DNA from: CAVSWT01 sp963775245
Lineage (GTDB): Bacteria > Bacteroidota > Ignavibacteria > Ignavibacteriales > Ignavibacteriaceae
NCBI GenBank assembly: GCA_963775245.1
Contig: CAVZID010000040.1
Location: 186,001 to 250,000 of the forward strand
Direction: 5' to 3'
Length of the DNA stretch: 64,000 nucleotides
The position numbers and the translations under genes are program-made. Positions 38,795 through 47,718 of this stretch are shown here, in pieces. Positions within the stretch are counted from its first letter, which is position 1. Every line of letters begins with the position of its first letter. A model generated the notes under the pieces. It worked only from the letters and a program-made list of their open reading frames with translations. It was not told the DNA's origin and did not search any database.

Positions 38795-39328
38795 TCATCC
38801 TTTATATAAGGGAATTTTCGAACCACACTGCTTAGCATATTGCACTTGAGCAAATGCTTCAGCAGGGATAGAAGGCCCTTTGGCAGAACAATGTTCATTG
38901 AATGCACTAACCAACTCACTTGCAATTTGTTCGGGATATCTGCCTTCAATATCTAATCTTTGCATAAAATAAATTAAAACGCCATTCTTAAATAGTGCAA
39001 CGCTTGGCGAAGATGGAGGATATTCTTTAATCATCTGTCTAACTCTATCAACAGCTTCTCTTTCCTGCCCGGCAAACACTGTATAAAGCTTATCCGGGAT
39101 AACATCACTTTGTAAAGCAAGAGAAACACCTGGACGAGCACTTCCGGCAGCACAGCCGCAGACAGAATTAATCATTACTAATTTTGTTTTATCATCGTTT
39201 ACTTGTAAGACTTCGTCAACTTTTTCCGCTGTTAATAATTCTTCAAAACCTACAGCAACCAATTCATCTCTCATTGGCTGAACTGCATCCTGGTCATACA
39301 TCGGTTGACGAGAAAGTATGTTGAACAT
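38795..39328 (-). CDS. BrxA/BrxB-family bacilliredoxin
   Basis: A 177-residue thioredoxin-fold protein of the YphP/DUF1094 family with the CGC active site (C57-G58-C59) in NSVCGCAAGSARPG. Members remove bacillithiol from oxidised protein thiols. A C-terminal extension of about 35 residues with two more cysteines is longer than in typical family members. Position downstream of the SUF genes suggests protection or repair of thiols during cluster assembly. AAGGAG precedes the start. Confidence 0.88.
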   Translation of the reverse strand: MFNILSRQPMYDQDAVQPMRDELVAVGFEELLTAEKVDEVLQVNDDKTKLVMINSVCGCAAGSARPGVSLALQSDVIPDKLYTVFAGQEREAVDRVRQMIKEYPPSSPSVALFKNGVLIYFMQRLDIEGRYPEQIASELVSAFNEHCSAKGPSIPAEAFAQVQYAKQCGSKIPLYKG

Positions 39329-39401
39329 GTTTGCTCCTTATTTTTGTCAGTTATATATTTATTTTAATTATTTTAGTCTTTATAACATTTGTAATTTCTA
39401 T

Positions 39402-39458
39402 AGTTCAAGTTCATGTTCAAGTGCTTTTCCAACTTGAACATAAACTTACACTTGAACT
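39402..39458. repeat. inverted repeat between bacilliredoxin and sufT
   Basis: The left arm (39402-39422) is made of AGTTCAAGT and TCATGTTCAAGT, and the right arm (39432-39458) of ACTTGAACAT and ACTTGAACT. The arms pair into an imperfect stem around a short loop. The 15-mer AGTTCATGTTCAAGT recurs at 47587, so it belongs to a dispersed repeat family. It may act as a terminator or processing site inside the SUF transcript. Confidence 0.65.
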
Positions 39459-39463
39459 CTGTA

Positions 39464-39805
39464 TCACATAAATCCTAATTCTACTTTTGCTACTTCAGAC
39501 ATCATATCCTTATCCCATGGTGGATTCCAAACTAATTCTATTTTACATGATTTAACTTCAGGAATAGAGGCTACTTTGCTTTCTACTTCTCCAGGAAGCG
39601 AACCGGCAACCGGGCAAGCAGGAGAAGTTAAAGTCATTTTTAAAATTACATTTGCTTCATTATCAATTCTTATTTCGTAAATCAATCCAAGCTCGAAAAT
39701 ATCAACAGGAATTTCAGGATCATAGCATGATTTTAAAACCTGAATAATTCTTTCTTCCAATGCTTGTTTATTCACTTCAACCATGGTTTTTATTTCATTT
39801 CCCAT
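39464..39805 (-). CDS. sufT: SufT-like iron-sulfur assembly factor (DUF59)
   Basis: A 113-residue MIP18/DUF59-family protein. SCYDPEIPVDIFELGLIYEI is the family signature and TSPACPVAG holds its conserved cysteine. Members help mature iron-sulfur proteins. It lies 8 bases after sufU in the SUF operon. The start at 39805 is the first ATG; the Met seven codons later is an alternative. Confidence 0.85.
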   Translation of the reverse strand: MGNEIKTMVEVNKQALEERIIQVLKSCYDPEIPVDIFELGLIYEIRIDNEANVILKMTLTSPACPVAGSLPGEVESKVASIPEVKSCKIELVWNPPWDKDMMSEVAKVELGFM

Positions 39806-39813
39806 AAAATAAT

Positions 39814-40269
39814 TTACTCTGTTTTTACTTTTTGTTTTTCATTTTTTAACGCTGCTGTCATTGTGTGCCAGGCAAGAGAAGCACATTTTACTCTTGATGG
39901 AAATTCTTTAACTCCTGCAAATACTGATAGCTTTCCAAGATTTTCTATTGATGCCTCCTCATCAATTTTCCCTGTAATTAAATCATGAAATTTTTCAAAA
40001 AGTTCTTTTGTTTCATCAACACTTTTACCTTTTACAATTGAACTCATTAAAGAAGCTGATGCTTTTGAAATAGCGCATCCATTTCCTTGAAATGAAATGT
40101 CTTTTACAATTCCGTCATCAACTAATAAGTAAATATCAATTTTATCACCGCATAGAGGATTATATCCTTCTGCAAAGTGATTTGCATTTTCAATTTTTCT
40201 AAAGTTTCTTGGACTTTTATTATGGTCCAAAATAACTTGCTGATATAATTCTCTTAATTCAGCATCCAT
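39814..40269 (-). CDS. sufU: SufU-type sulfur-transfer/scaffold protein
   Basis: A 151-residue NifU-N-like protein. The zinc and sulfur ligands are visible: C40 and D42 in LCGDKID, C65 in GNGCAIS, and a third cysteine near 128 in VKCASLAW. SufU accepts sulfur from SufS. Its ATG overlaps the sufS stop codon by one base (TAATG), a translational coupling. Confidence 0.92.
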   Translation of the reverse strand: MDAELRELYQQVILDHNKSPRNFRKIENANHFAEGYNPLCGDKIDIYLLVDDGIVKDISFQGNGCAISKASASLMSSIVKGKSVDETKELFEKFHDLITGKIDEEASIENLGKLSVFAGVKEFPSRVKCASLAWHTMTAALKNEKQKVKTE

Positions 40270-41523
40270 TAACTAAACACCTCTGAAACTTTTTTTAATG
40301 CTTTAATAAAAATATCAACTTCTTCTTTTGTATTGTAAAGAGCAAAAGAAGCTCTTGAAGTTGCCGGAATGTTAAACCTGTCCATAACCGGCTGTGTGCA
40401 ATGATGGCCGGTTCTAATTGCAATTCCTTCAAAATCTATAAACGTTCCAACATCATGAGGATGAATATCTTCTACAACGAATGAAATAACTCCGCATTTA
40501 TTTTTCGAGGTTCCGATTATTATAACTTTATCTAATTTTGAAATCTCGTTCGTGGCATAATCAAGAATTTCTTTTTCATAATTATAAATATTTTCAAGCC
40601 CGATATTTTGTATGTAATCAATAGCAGCACCTAATCCAATTGCATCAGCAATGTTTGATGTACCTGCTTCAAATTTATATGGTAAATCATTGAAGGTTGT
40701 TTTTTCAAACGTAACTTTTGAAATCATATCGCCGCCGCCCATAAAAGGAGGCATGGCTTCCAAGAGACTTTGCTTCCCGTAAAGAGCACCAATTCCTGTC
40801 GGGCCGTAAAGCTTGTGTCCAGAAAATGCAAGAAAGTCGCAATCCAATTTTTGAACATCGATAGGGAAGTGGCTTACAGCTTGAGCGGCATCAAGTAAAA
40901 CCGGGATATTATTTGCATGAGCAGTTTGAATTATTTTTTCAACCGGGTTGATAGTTCCCAATGAATTTGAAACATAAACAATAGAAATTAGTTTTGTCTT
41001 TCTCTGAAATTAATTTTTCAAATTCTTCAAAAATAATTTCACCTTCATCAGTAATCGGGATTACTTTTAAATTTAATTTCTTTTCTGAAGCAAGCAATTG
41101 CCATGGAACAATGTTGGAATGATGTTCCATTGTAGAAATAATAATTTCATCACCTTCATTTAAATGACTTCTGCCGTAAGAATTAGAGACAAGATTTATT
41201 GCTTCAGTTGTCCCGCGGGTAAAAATTATTTCTTTTTCGCTTTTAGCATTTATATACTTTTGAATTTTCTTTCTTGAATCTTCAAATGCTTGTGTAGCAG
41301 CTTCGCTTAGCGCATGAACTCCACGATGAATATTCGAGTTTATAGTAGAATAATAATTTGTTAAAGCATTAATAACTACTTGTGGTTTTTGTGTAGTAGC
41401 GGCATTATCAAAATAAACCAAAGGCTTATTGTGAACAGTTTGTTTAAGAATAGGGAAGTCATTCCTTATCTTTTCTACATCAAAAGTTTTTATTATTTCT
41501 TTATTCTCTACATTTATACTCAC
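40269..41523 (-). CDS. sufS: SufS cysteine desulfurase (one frameshift)
   Basis: PLP enzyme that takes sulfur from cysteine. The first part (41523 to 40939) carries FDNAATTQKP, HRGVHALSEAAT and STMEHHSNIVPW; the second (to 40269) carries LLDAAQAVSH, the PLP lysine in SGHKLYGPTG and the active cysteine in RTGHHCTQP. The frame changes near 41000, where one surplus base lies between EFEKLISE and KTKLISIVYVSNS. Joined length is about 410 residues. The gene is needed for SUF function, so a sequencing indel is the simpler explanation. Confidence 0.9.
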
Positions 41524-41538
41524 AACAAACCTCAGCGT

Positions 41539-42856
41539 TTAAGAATTAAATTTTTGGTTCAAGATTTCTTCAAGATAATCACGCACTTCTTTTATTTTTA
41601 TTGAAGTTAAAACATCACTGGCAAATGCACGAATTAAAATAGTTTTGGCTGTATCTTTTCCAATGCCTCTTGCATTTAAGTAAAACATTGACTTCTTCAT
41701 CTAATTGCCCAATCGTTGCTCCGTGTGAGCATTTAACATCGTCAGCAAAAATTTCTAATTGCGGTTTTGTGTTTACAAGTGCTTCATCAGATAAAATTAT
41801 ATTATTGTTTTCCTGGAATGCATTTGTTTTTTGTGCATCAGGACGAACAATTACTTTTCCGTTAAAAACTCCTCTTGATTTATCATCAAGAATACCTTTG
41901 TAATGTTCATGACTGTTGCAATGGGGTTTTGCGTGGTCAATTAAAGTATGCGTATCAAAATGCTGAGTGCCATCAGTCAAAAACAAACCATTAAGCATGC
42001 ACTCACCGCCAACATCATTAAACTTTGAGTTAAAATCATTACGGGCAATTGAAGCTCCAAGTGAAATTGAATGTGAAGTGAAATTGCTTGACCTTTCCTG
42101 GTCAACTTCCATTCGTGCAATATGAAAAGCATTTTTACTTTCTTCTTGAAGTTTTATATGGTCAACTACAGCATTTTCATCAGCAACAAATTCAGTTACT
42201 GTATTTGTAAAATAAATATCTTCATTTAATGAAATATAATGTTCTATAATTGTAACCTGAGTATTTTTTCCTGCAACAAATAAATTACGCGGCTGGGACA
42301 ACACTTTTTTACCAATTGAATCTGTAATAAACAAAATATGAATAGGTTCTTCAACAACTTTTCCATTAGGTACATAAACAAAAGCACCATCATTGGTAAA
42401 AGCAGTACTTAGAGATGTGAAAATTTGTCCATTATAACCTGCATATTTACCAAAGTGTTTTTGAACAATTTCAGAATTTTCTTCAATTGCCTTCGCCAAA
42501 TTTTTAACTACTACGCTTTTAGTAATTTTTTGAAGATTTGATAATTCTTCAGCATAAAATCCATTAATAAAAACCAGGTAGTTGTCTTTTAAATTATCAA
42601 ATAAATACTTTTGAATATCTTCATGAGTTAATTGTGTTTCACCTTTTGATGGAGTAAAATTATGCTTCAATAAAGATGCAATATTTGTGTACTTCCATTC
42701 CTCATCTTTTGTGGTAGGGAAGTTGAGTTCACTAAAAGAGCTTAACGCATCTTTTCTTATTTTATGAATTGGCTTTTTACTTTCACCGTTAAGACTGTTT
42801 TCAAAAGCCTCAAAGTTTTTCAAGAACCAATTTTTAAATTCTACTGCTTGACTCAT
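41539..42856 (-). CDS. sufD: SufD, SufBCD complex subunit (one frameshift)
   Basis: Subunit of the SufBC2D scaffold. The open frame runs to 41615, where the C-terminus turns abnormal after HGATIGQLDEEVNVLL. Changing frame near 41690 (a run of four T that should be three on the coding strand) restores the usual ending NARGIGKDTAKTILIRAFASDVL and continues to a stop at 41539-41541. The corrected gene ends 15 bases before sufS. A spacer of 131 bases with two hairpins separates it from sufC. Confidence 0.88.
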
Positions 42857-42903
42857 TTTATTTTAAAAGCTCCAAAATCTTTTTACATTATTTTTAAAAT
42901 GTT

Positions 42904-42924
42904 ATTCCGAACTTGTTTCGGAAT
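42904..42924. repeat. 21-nt hairpin repeat, unit 1
   Basis: ATTCCGAA - CTTGT - TTCGGAAT: a perfect 8-bp stem with a 5-base loop in the sufC-sufD spacer. The central GAACTTGTTTC is shared, in the opposite direction, with unit 2, while the outer stem differs by paired changes. Confidence 0.8.
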
Positions 42925-42943
42925 CTTTAATAGTTTTTTAAGG

Positions 42944-42964
42944 ATGCTGAAACAAGTTCAGCAT
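42944..42964. repeat. 21-nt hairpin repeat, unit 2
   Basis: ATGCTGAA - ACAAG - TTCAGCAT: a perfect 8-bp stem with a 5-base loop, 19 bases from unit 1 and in reverse orientation. The loop ACAAG is the reverse complement of the unit 1 loop. Similar TGCTGAACTTGTTTCAGCA repeats are, to my knowledge, frequent in Bacteroidota genomes. Confidence 0.8.
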
Positions 42965-42987
42965 GACTACTTGCTGATAATTAATTA

Positions 42988-43752
42988 CTATGATTCTACT
43001 AATTCATTTTTATCTTCTTTAATCCAGTCGTATCCTTTTTCTTCAAGCTCGAAAGCCAATTCCTTACCGCCTGATTTTACTATTTTTCCATTATAAAGTA
43101 CATGAACAAAATCCGGAACAATGTAATTCAATAATCGTTGATAGTGAGTAACAACAATTGTTGCATTATCTTTTGACTTTAATTGATTTACTCCGTTAGC
43201 AACGATTCTTAACGCATCGATATCAAGTCCCGAATCAGTTTCATCAAGAATTGCAAGCTTCGGTTCCAAAACTGCCATCTGAAAAATTTCATTTCTCTTT
43301 TTCTCACCGCCGGAAAATCCTTCATTCACTGAACGGCTTAATAGGTTTTGCTCTAATTCTACTAATTTCATTCTATCTTTTATTAAAGAAAGAAAATCCA
43401 TCGTATCAAGTTCTTCCAAACCTCTATATTTTCTTATTTCATTTAAAGCAGTTTTTAAAAGATTTGTATTGCTTACTCCGGGAATTTCTACCGGGTATTG
43501 AAAGGCTAAAAATATTCCTTCTCTTGCTCTATCTTCTGGAGATAAGTCAAATAAATTTTTACCGTTAAAAATTGCTTCGCCTTTTGTTACTTCATATTCT
43601 TCTTTCCCGGCAAGAACTGAAGCTAAAGTACTTTTACCGGAACCATTTGGCCCCATAATAGCATGAACTTCTCCGGCATTTATTTTTAAATTAATACCTT
43701 TTAATATTTCTTTGCCTTCAATTTTAACGAATAGATTTTTTACTTCTAACAT
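42988..43752 (-). CDS. sufC: SufC ATPase
   Basis: ABC-type ATPase of the SufBC2D scaffold. Walker A GPNGSGKST is at residues 34-42, the Q-loop and signature FSGGEKKRNEI follow, and Walker B LAILDETDSGLD is intact. I start it at 43752 (MLEVKNLFVKIEGKEIL), the family N-terminus; the frame stays open 28 codons further upstream, but that part translates a palindromic repeat in the spacer and is not protein. Length is 254 residues. Confidence 0.95.
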   Translation of the reverse strand: MLEVKNLFVKIEGKEILKGINLKINAGEVHAIMGPNGSGKSTLASVLAGKEEYEVTKGEAIFNGKNLFDLSPEDRAREGIFLAFQYPVEIPGVSNTNLLKTALNEIRKYRGLEELDTMDFLSLIKDRMKLVELEQNLLSRSVNEGFSGGEKKRNEIFQMAVLEPKLAILDETDSGLDIDALRIVANGVNQLKSKDNATIVVTHYQRLLNYIVPDFVHVLYNGKIVKSGGKELAFELEEKGYDWIKEDKNELVES

Positions 43753-43783
43753 TTTATTCCTTAATGATTTTTTATTCCTAAAT

Positions 43784-43816
43784 AAGCCTTCCCTTTGGGA
43801 AGGTTTGGATGGGCTT
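43784..43816. repeat. GC-rich palindromic element in the sufB-sufC spacer
   Basis: CCTTCCC-TTT-GGGAAGG (43787-43803) is a perfect 7-bp hairpin; outer AAGCC and GGGCTT can pair. It aligns with the right half of the element at 17098-17174, so the two are members of one repeat family. It begins right at the sufB stop. Confidence 0.7.
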
Positions 43817-45265
43817 TTATCCCACACTGCCTTCAAGACTAATGCTTAAAAGCTTTTGCGCTTCAACTGCAAATTCCATCGGCAATTCTTTAAAGACTTC
43901 TTTGCAATATCCATTTACGATTAATCCAATTGCATCTTCTGTAGAAATACCTCTCTGATTTAAATAGAAGATTTGGTCCTCACCAATTTTAGAAGTTGTT
44001 GCTTCGTGCTCAATTTGAGCAGATGGATTATTTATTTCCAAATAGGGGAATGTATGTGCACCGCATTTATCTCCTATTAATAGAGAATCACACTGAGAAA
44101 AATTTCGAGCGTTATCAGCTTTCTTAGTAATTTTAACTAAGCCTCTGTAACTGTTATTACTTTTACCTGCGGAGATTCCTTTTGAAATGATTGTGCTTTT
44201 CGTATTCTTTCCCAAATGAATCATTTTAGTTCCGGTGTCTGCCTGTTGATAATTATTTGTCATTGCAACAGAATAAAATTCTCCAATGGAATTATCTCCC
44301 TGGAGTATGCAACCGGGATATTTCCAGGTAATAGCAGAGCCTGTTTCAACTTGTGTCCATGAAATTTTAGAATTGACTCCACGGCAAGCACCGCGCTTTG
44401 TTACAAAATTATATATACCGCCTTTACCTTCTTTATCTCCAGCATACCAGTTTTGAACTGTGGAATATTTTATTTGTGCATTATCCAAAGCAACTAATTC
44501 AACAACTGCTGCATGAAGCTGATTTTCATCTCTCATTGGAGCTGTGCAGCCTTCAAGATAACTTACATAAGCACCTTCTTCGGCTATTATCAAAGTTCTT
44601 TCAAATTGGCCGGTCTTAGAAGCGTTAATTCTAAAGTAAGTGGAAAGTTCCATCGGACAGCGAACACCTTTTGGTATGTATACAAAAGAACCATCGCTGA
44701 AAACGGCAGAGTTCAAAGTTGCAAAGAAATTATCAGTGTATGGAACTACGCTGCCCAAATATTTTTTAACCAAGTCGGGATGATTTATGACTGCTTCCGA
44801 CATAGAGCAAAAAATTATTCCTTCTTTAGCAAGAGTTTCTTTAAATGTTGTTGCAACTGAAACTGAATCGAAAACAGCATCAACTGCAACATTGCTTAAT
44901 CTTTTTTGTTCTTCAATTGAAATTCCTAATTTAGAAAAGGTTTCTAATAATTGCGGGTCAACTTCGTCGAGACTTTTTAATTCGGGTTTCTTTTTTGGCG
45001 CAGAATAGTATGAAATATCTTGATAGTCGATTTTATTATATTTAACATTTGGCCAATGAGGTTCTTCCATTTTTAACCAATGGCGATAAGCTTTTAATCT
45101 CCATTCAAGCATCCATTCAGGTTCTTTTTTTACTTCTGAAAGCTTACGAATTACATCTTCATTTAATCCAATCGGGAAGCTATCTGAATCGATATCAGTC
45201 ACAAATCCATATTTATATTCTTTATTCGCGAGCTGCTCTATAGTGGAAGTTTCAGTCGTACTCAT
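43817..45265 (-). CDS. sufB: SufB, SufBCD complex subunit
   Basis: Cluster-building subunit of the SufBC2D scaffold, 482 residues. The conserved stretch NFSQCDSLLIGDKCGAH and the following EHEATTSKIGEDQ and LNQRGI segments are intact. The start at 45265 is preceded by AGGAG; a TTG five codons earlier covers that site. It is the first gene of the SUF operon sufB-C-D-S-U-T and has its own promoter 60 bases upstream. Confidence 0.96.
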   Translation of the reverse strand: MSTTETSTIEQLANKEYKYGFVTDIDSDSFPIGLNEDVIRKLSEVKKEPEWMLEWRLKAYRHWLKMEEPHWPNVKYNKIDYQDISYYSAPKKKPELKSLDEVDPQLLETFSKLGISIEEQKRLSNVAVDAVFDSVSVATTFKETLAKEGIIFCSMSEAVINHPDLVKKYLGSVVPYTDNFFATLNSAVFSDGSFVYIPKGVRCPMELSTYFRINASKTGQFERTLIIAEEGAYVSYLEGCTAPMRDENQLHAAVVELVALDNAQIKYSTVQNWYAGDKEGKGGIYNFVTKRGACRGVNSKISWTQVETGSAITWKYPGCILQGDNSIGEFYSVAMTNNYQQADTGTKMIHLGKNTKSTIISKGISAGKSNNSYRGLVKITKKADNARNFSQCDSLLIGDKCGAHTFPYLEINNPSAQIEHEATTSKIGEDQIFYLNQRGISTEDAIGLIVNGYCKEVFKELPMEFAVEAQKLLSISLEGSVG

Positions 45266-45324
45266 AATTTCTCCTAACAAACTTTATTGAGAATTTTTAG
45301 AAAAATTCAATTATTTTCTCGTAT

Positions 45325-45355
45325 CAAACGTAAACAATCTGTACAAAAAAGTCAA
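45325..45355 (-). promoter_or_regulatory. Bacteroidota-type promoter of the SUF operon
   Basis: On the minus strand TTGAC (45351-45355) is followed, with 20 bases between TTG and the box, by TACGTTTG (45325-45332), matching TTG...TAnnTTTG. The sufB ATG lies 60 bases downstream. It is back-to-back with a plus-strand promoter, with only two bases between the TTGAC boxes. Confidence 0.6.
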
Positions 45356-45357
45356 GA

Positions 45358-45390
45358 TTGACTTAAGATGTGGAAATTTTTCTATCTTTG
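45358..45390 (+). promoter_or_regulatory. Bacteroidota-type promoter of the polysaccharide-side SGNH gene
   Basis: TTGAC at 45358-45362 and TATCTTTG at 45383-45390, with 22 bases between TTG and the -7 box, precede the ATG at 45417 by 26 bases. The spacer is slightly longer than the other two promoters called in this window (20 bases). Confidence 0.5.
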
Positions 45391-45416
45391 CCAGAGTAAA
45401 ATTTTAAGAAATACGG

Positions 45417-46397
45417 ATGAAGTTCAAAAAAATAGTTCTTTTTTCATTATACAATATTCTTGTTGTTATAATACTATTAATAATTTCGGAATTTACAATT
45501 CGTATCTTTGCTACAAGAATTCAACCTCAAGGCACTTCAGAAAATTTAATCATTGAAGATGAATACTATAATTCAACTGGGCTAACTCCTAATTCAGAAG
45601 GATTATCAAACGGTAAGATAGTTACTGTTGATAAATATGGATGTAGAAAGAATAATTCCCCTGTAGACACTTCTAAAAATAGCTGGTTATTTTTAGGAGA
45701 TTCTGTAACAATGGGAATTGGTGTTGATAATGATTCAACTTTTTCAGCAATAGTTCAAAATAAAGTTTCAAATATTAATATTTTAAATCCTTCAACAATT
45801 GGCTGGTCAGTTTATGATTATAAGAATGTTTTGAGATATTTTATAAATGAAAAACATAACAACCTAAAAATAAAAAAGGTATTCTTGTTGTACTGCTTAA
45901 ATGATTTATATAATTCCGAAGTAGGAAAAGAAATGCCCGGAGGTAGTGCAAGAGAATTTTTTGGTGATTTTTTAAGATATTTCAGATTAAACAGCAGGCT
46001 TTATATTTTCTTAAAAAATTTATTTTCTGATAGAGCCAAAGCATATTTTGAATACGACAAGCAATTTTATAATTCTACAAATCCAGAATTTAATAAAGCG
46101 CTAAATATAATAGAGGGTATTGATTCTTTTTGCATCAAGAATAAAATTAATTTCATAGTCATCATATTGCCTTATGAATATCAATTAAGAAGAGGAGATA
46201 AAGTAGACCAGCCCCAGCAGTTATTGATAGATGATTTAGAGGCAAAATCAATTAAAACATATAATATGCTGAATCTTTTTACAAAGATTCCTAAGAATAA
46301 AAAGCTGCTGTATCTTTATGCCGATGGAATTCATTTTTCAAATAGAGGTCATAGATTGGCTGCTGATTTTATAATAAATACAATTATAAAACAATAA
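45417..46397 (+). CDS. membrane-anchored SGNH/GDSL hydrolase
   Basis: A 326-residue protein with an N-terminal membrane helix (about 6-27) and an SGNH hydrolase domain facing the periplasm. Block I is GDSVTMG with the nucleophile S96; block V is DGIHFSNRG with D303 and H306. Such proteins often add or remove acetyl groups on surface glycans, which fits the following polysaccharide genes. Confidence 0.8.
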   Translation: MKFKKIVLFSLYNILVVIILLIISEFTIRIFATRIQPQGTSENLIIEDEYYNSTGLTPNSEGLSNGKIVTVDKYGCRKNNSPVDTSKNSWLFLGDSVTMGIGVDNDSTFSAIVQNKVSNINILNPSTIGWSVYDYKNVLRYFINEKHNNLKIKKVFLLYCLNDLYNSEVGKEMPGGSAREFFGDFLRYFRLNSRLYIFLKNLFSDRAKAYFEYDKQFYNSTNPEFNKALNIIEGIDSFCIKNKINFIVIILPYEYQLRRGDKVDQPQQLLIDDLEAKSIKTYNMLNLFTKIPKNKKLLYLYADGIHFSNRGHRLAADFIINTIIKQ

Positions 46398-46474
46398 ATT
46401 CGATATCAGCTTAAATTGTTTTTAATCGATTATTCAATTAATTTGACATACATTTTTTAAAATTAGAGTACCAG

Positions 46475-47585
46475 GTGGAAGAAAATACAAGAAACGAAAA
46501 CACAACAAACCAAGATAGTAAATCGGAATCTAATCAGACAAGCAGTAGTAATAAAAGTGATTCTACAGGAAAAACTTACGGAAAACGCAGATATTATAAC
46601 AGAAGAAAAAGCTATTATAATAGGCAATCAAATTCGCCGCAGTCACGGGAAGCATCTGTTTTCAAAAAAGTTTCGATTGTAATTCCATTGTTGAATGAAG
46701 AAGAATCAATCATTCCTCTTGCAAATGAAATAAAGAAATCTGTTAGGGTTTTAAACATTGGGCTAGAGGTTATTTTTGTAGATGATGGAAGTACTGATGG
46801 TTCATTAAAAATTATAAAAGATTTTTGTAAACAAGATAAGAGATTTAAGTATTTAAGCTTTAGAAAAAACTACGGCAAGTCTGCAGCCCTTCACATGGGT
46901 TTTAAGGAAACTACAGGAGATGTAGTAATTACAATGGATGCCGATCTTCAAGATGATCCAAATGAAATCCCAAATCTTATAAAAAAGCTTGAAGAAGGAT
47001 TTGATGTAGTAAGCGGCTGGAAAAAAGTAAGGCATGATCCATTTATTAAAAAATCATCTTCCAAATTTTTTAACTTTGTTACAAAAGTAATGAGTGGAAT
47101 TAAAATTCACGATTTCAATTGCGGATTAAAAGCGTATAGAAAAGAAGTGGTTGAGAACATAAAGGTTTACGGTGAGCTTCATCGTTATATACCTGTACTT
47201 GCAGACTGGCAAGGATTCAAAATTTCTGAAATACCGGTTAAACATCATGCAAGAAGATATGGCAAATCAAAATTTGGTATTTCAAGATTCTTTTAAAGGA
47301 TTTTTAGATTTAATTACGGTTATATTCGCAACAAGATATATTAAAAGGCCAATGCACCTTTTTGGATTTCTCGGTGCTTTTGCTTTTTTAATAGGTATAA
47401 TTGTTAATGGCTATTTAACTTTTGAGTGGATTTCAGGAGTTCCTTTAAGCAATCGTCCGATGCTATTTCTTGGTATCTTATTAATTATAGTAGGTGTTCA
47501 ATTTTTTTCAGTCGGATTACTTGGCGAAATGATGGTAAATAACTTCCTTGATGAAAAAGAATATAGTATAAAAGAGAAGGGGTGA
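46475..47585 (+). CDS. GtrB/DPM1-like glycosyltransferase (one frameshift)
   Basis: A polyprenyl-phosphate-sugar synthase type GT2. An N-terminal low-complexity tail of about 60 residues (Asn, Ser, Lys, then Tyr/Arg-rich) precedes VSIVIPLLNEEESI, VDDGSTDGS and MDADLQDDP. The first frame stops at 47296; shifting near 47290 in a TTTT run restores KGFLDLITVIFATRYIKRP and two C-terminal membrane helices to 47585. Start is GTG. It probably loads a sugar onto undecaprenyl phosphate for the YfhO-like or other membrane transferases nearby. Confidence 0.83.
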
Positions 47586-47586
47586 A

Positions 47587-47622
47587 AGTTCATGTTCAAG
47601 TTTAGGTTTAAGTTAAAGTTTA
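47587..47622. repeat. AGTTCATGTTCAAGT-type dispersed repeat
   Basis: AGTTCATGTTCAAGT followed by degenerate AGGTTTAAGTTAAAGTTTAAG units directly after the glycosyltransferase stop. The first 15 bases are identical to part of the inverted repeat at 39402-39458. Confidence 0.5.
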
Positions 47623-47718
47623 AGAATTGGCGATTATAATTTTGTAACTTTTCAAATTTCAAACACATAAATTATTAACAAACTAATAAAACTATTTTCT
47701 AATATCTTTCCACAATAA

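Noticed and set aside
43753..43836. A 28-residue N-terminal extension of SufC
   Set aside because: The extension translates the palindromic repeat; the family N-terminus begins at the ATG at 43752.
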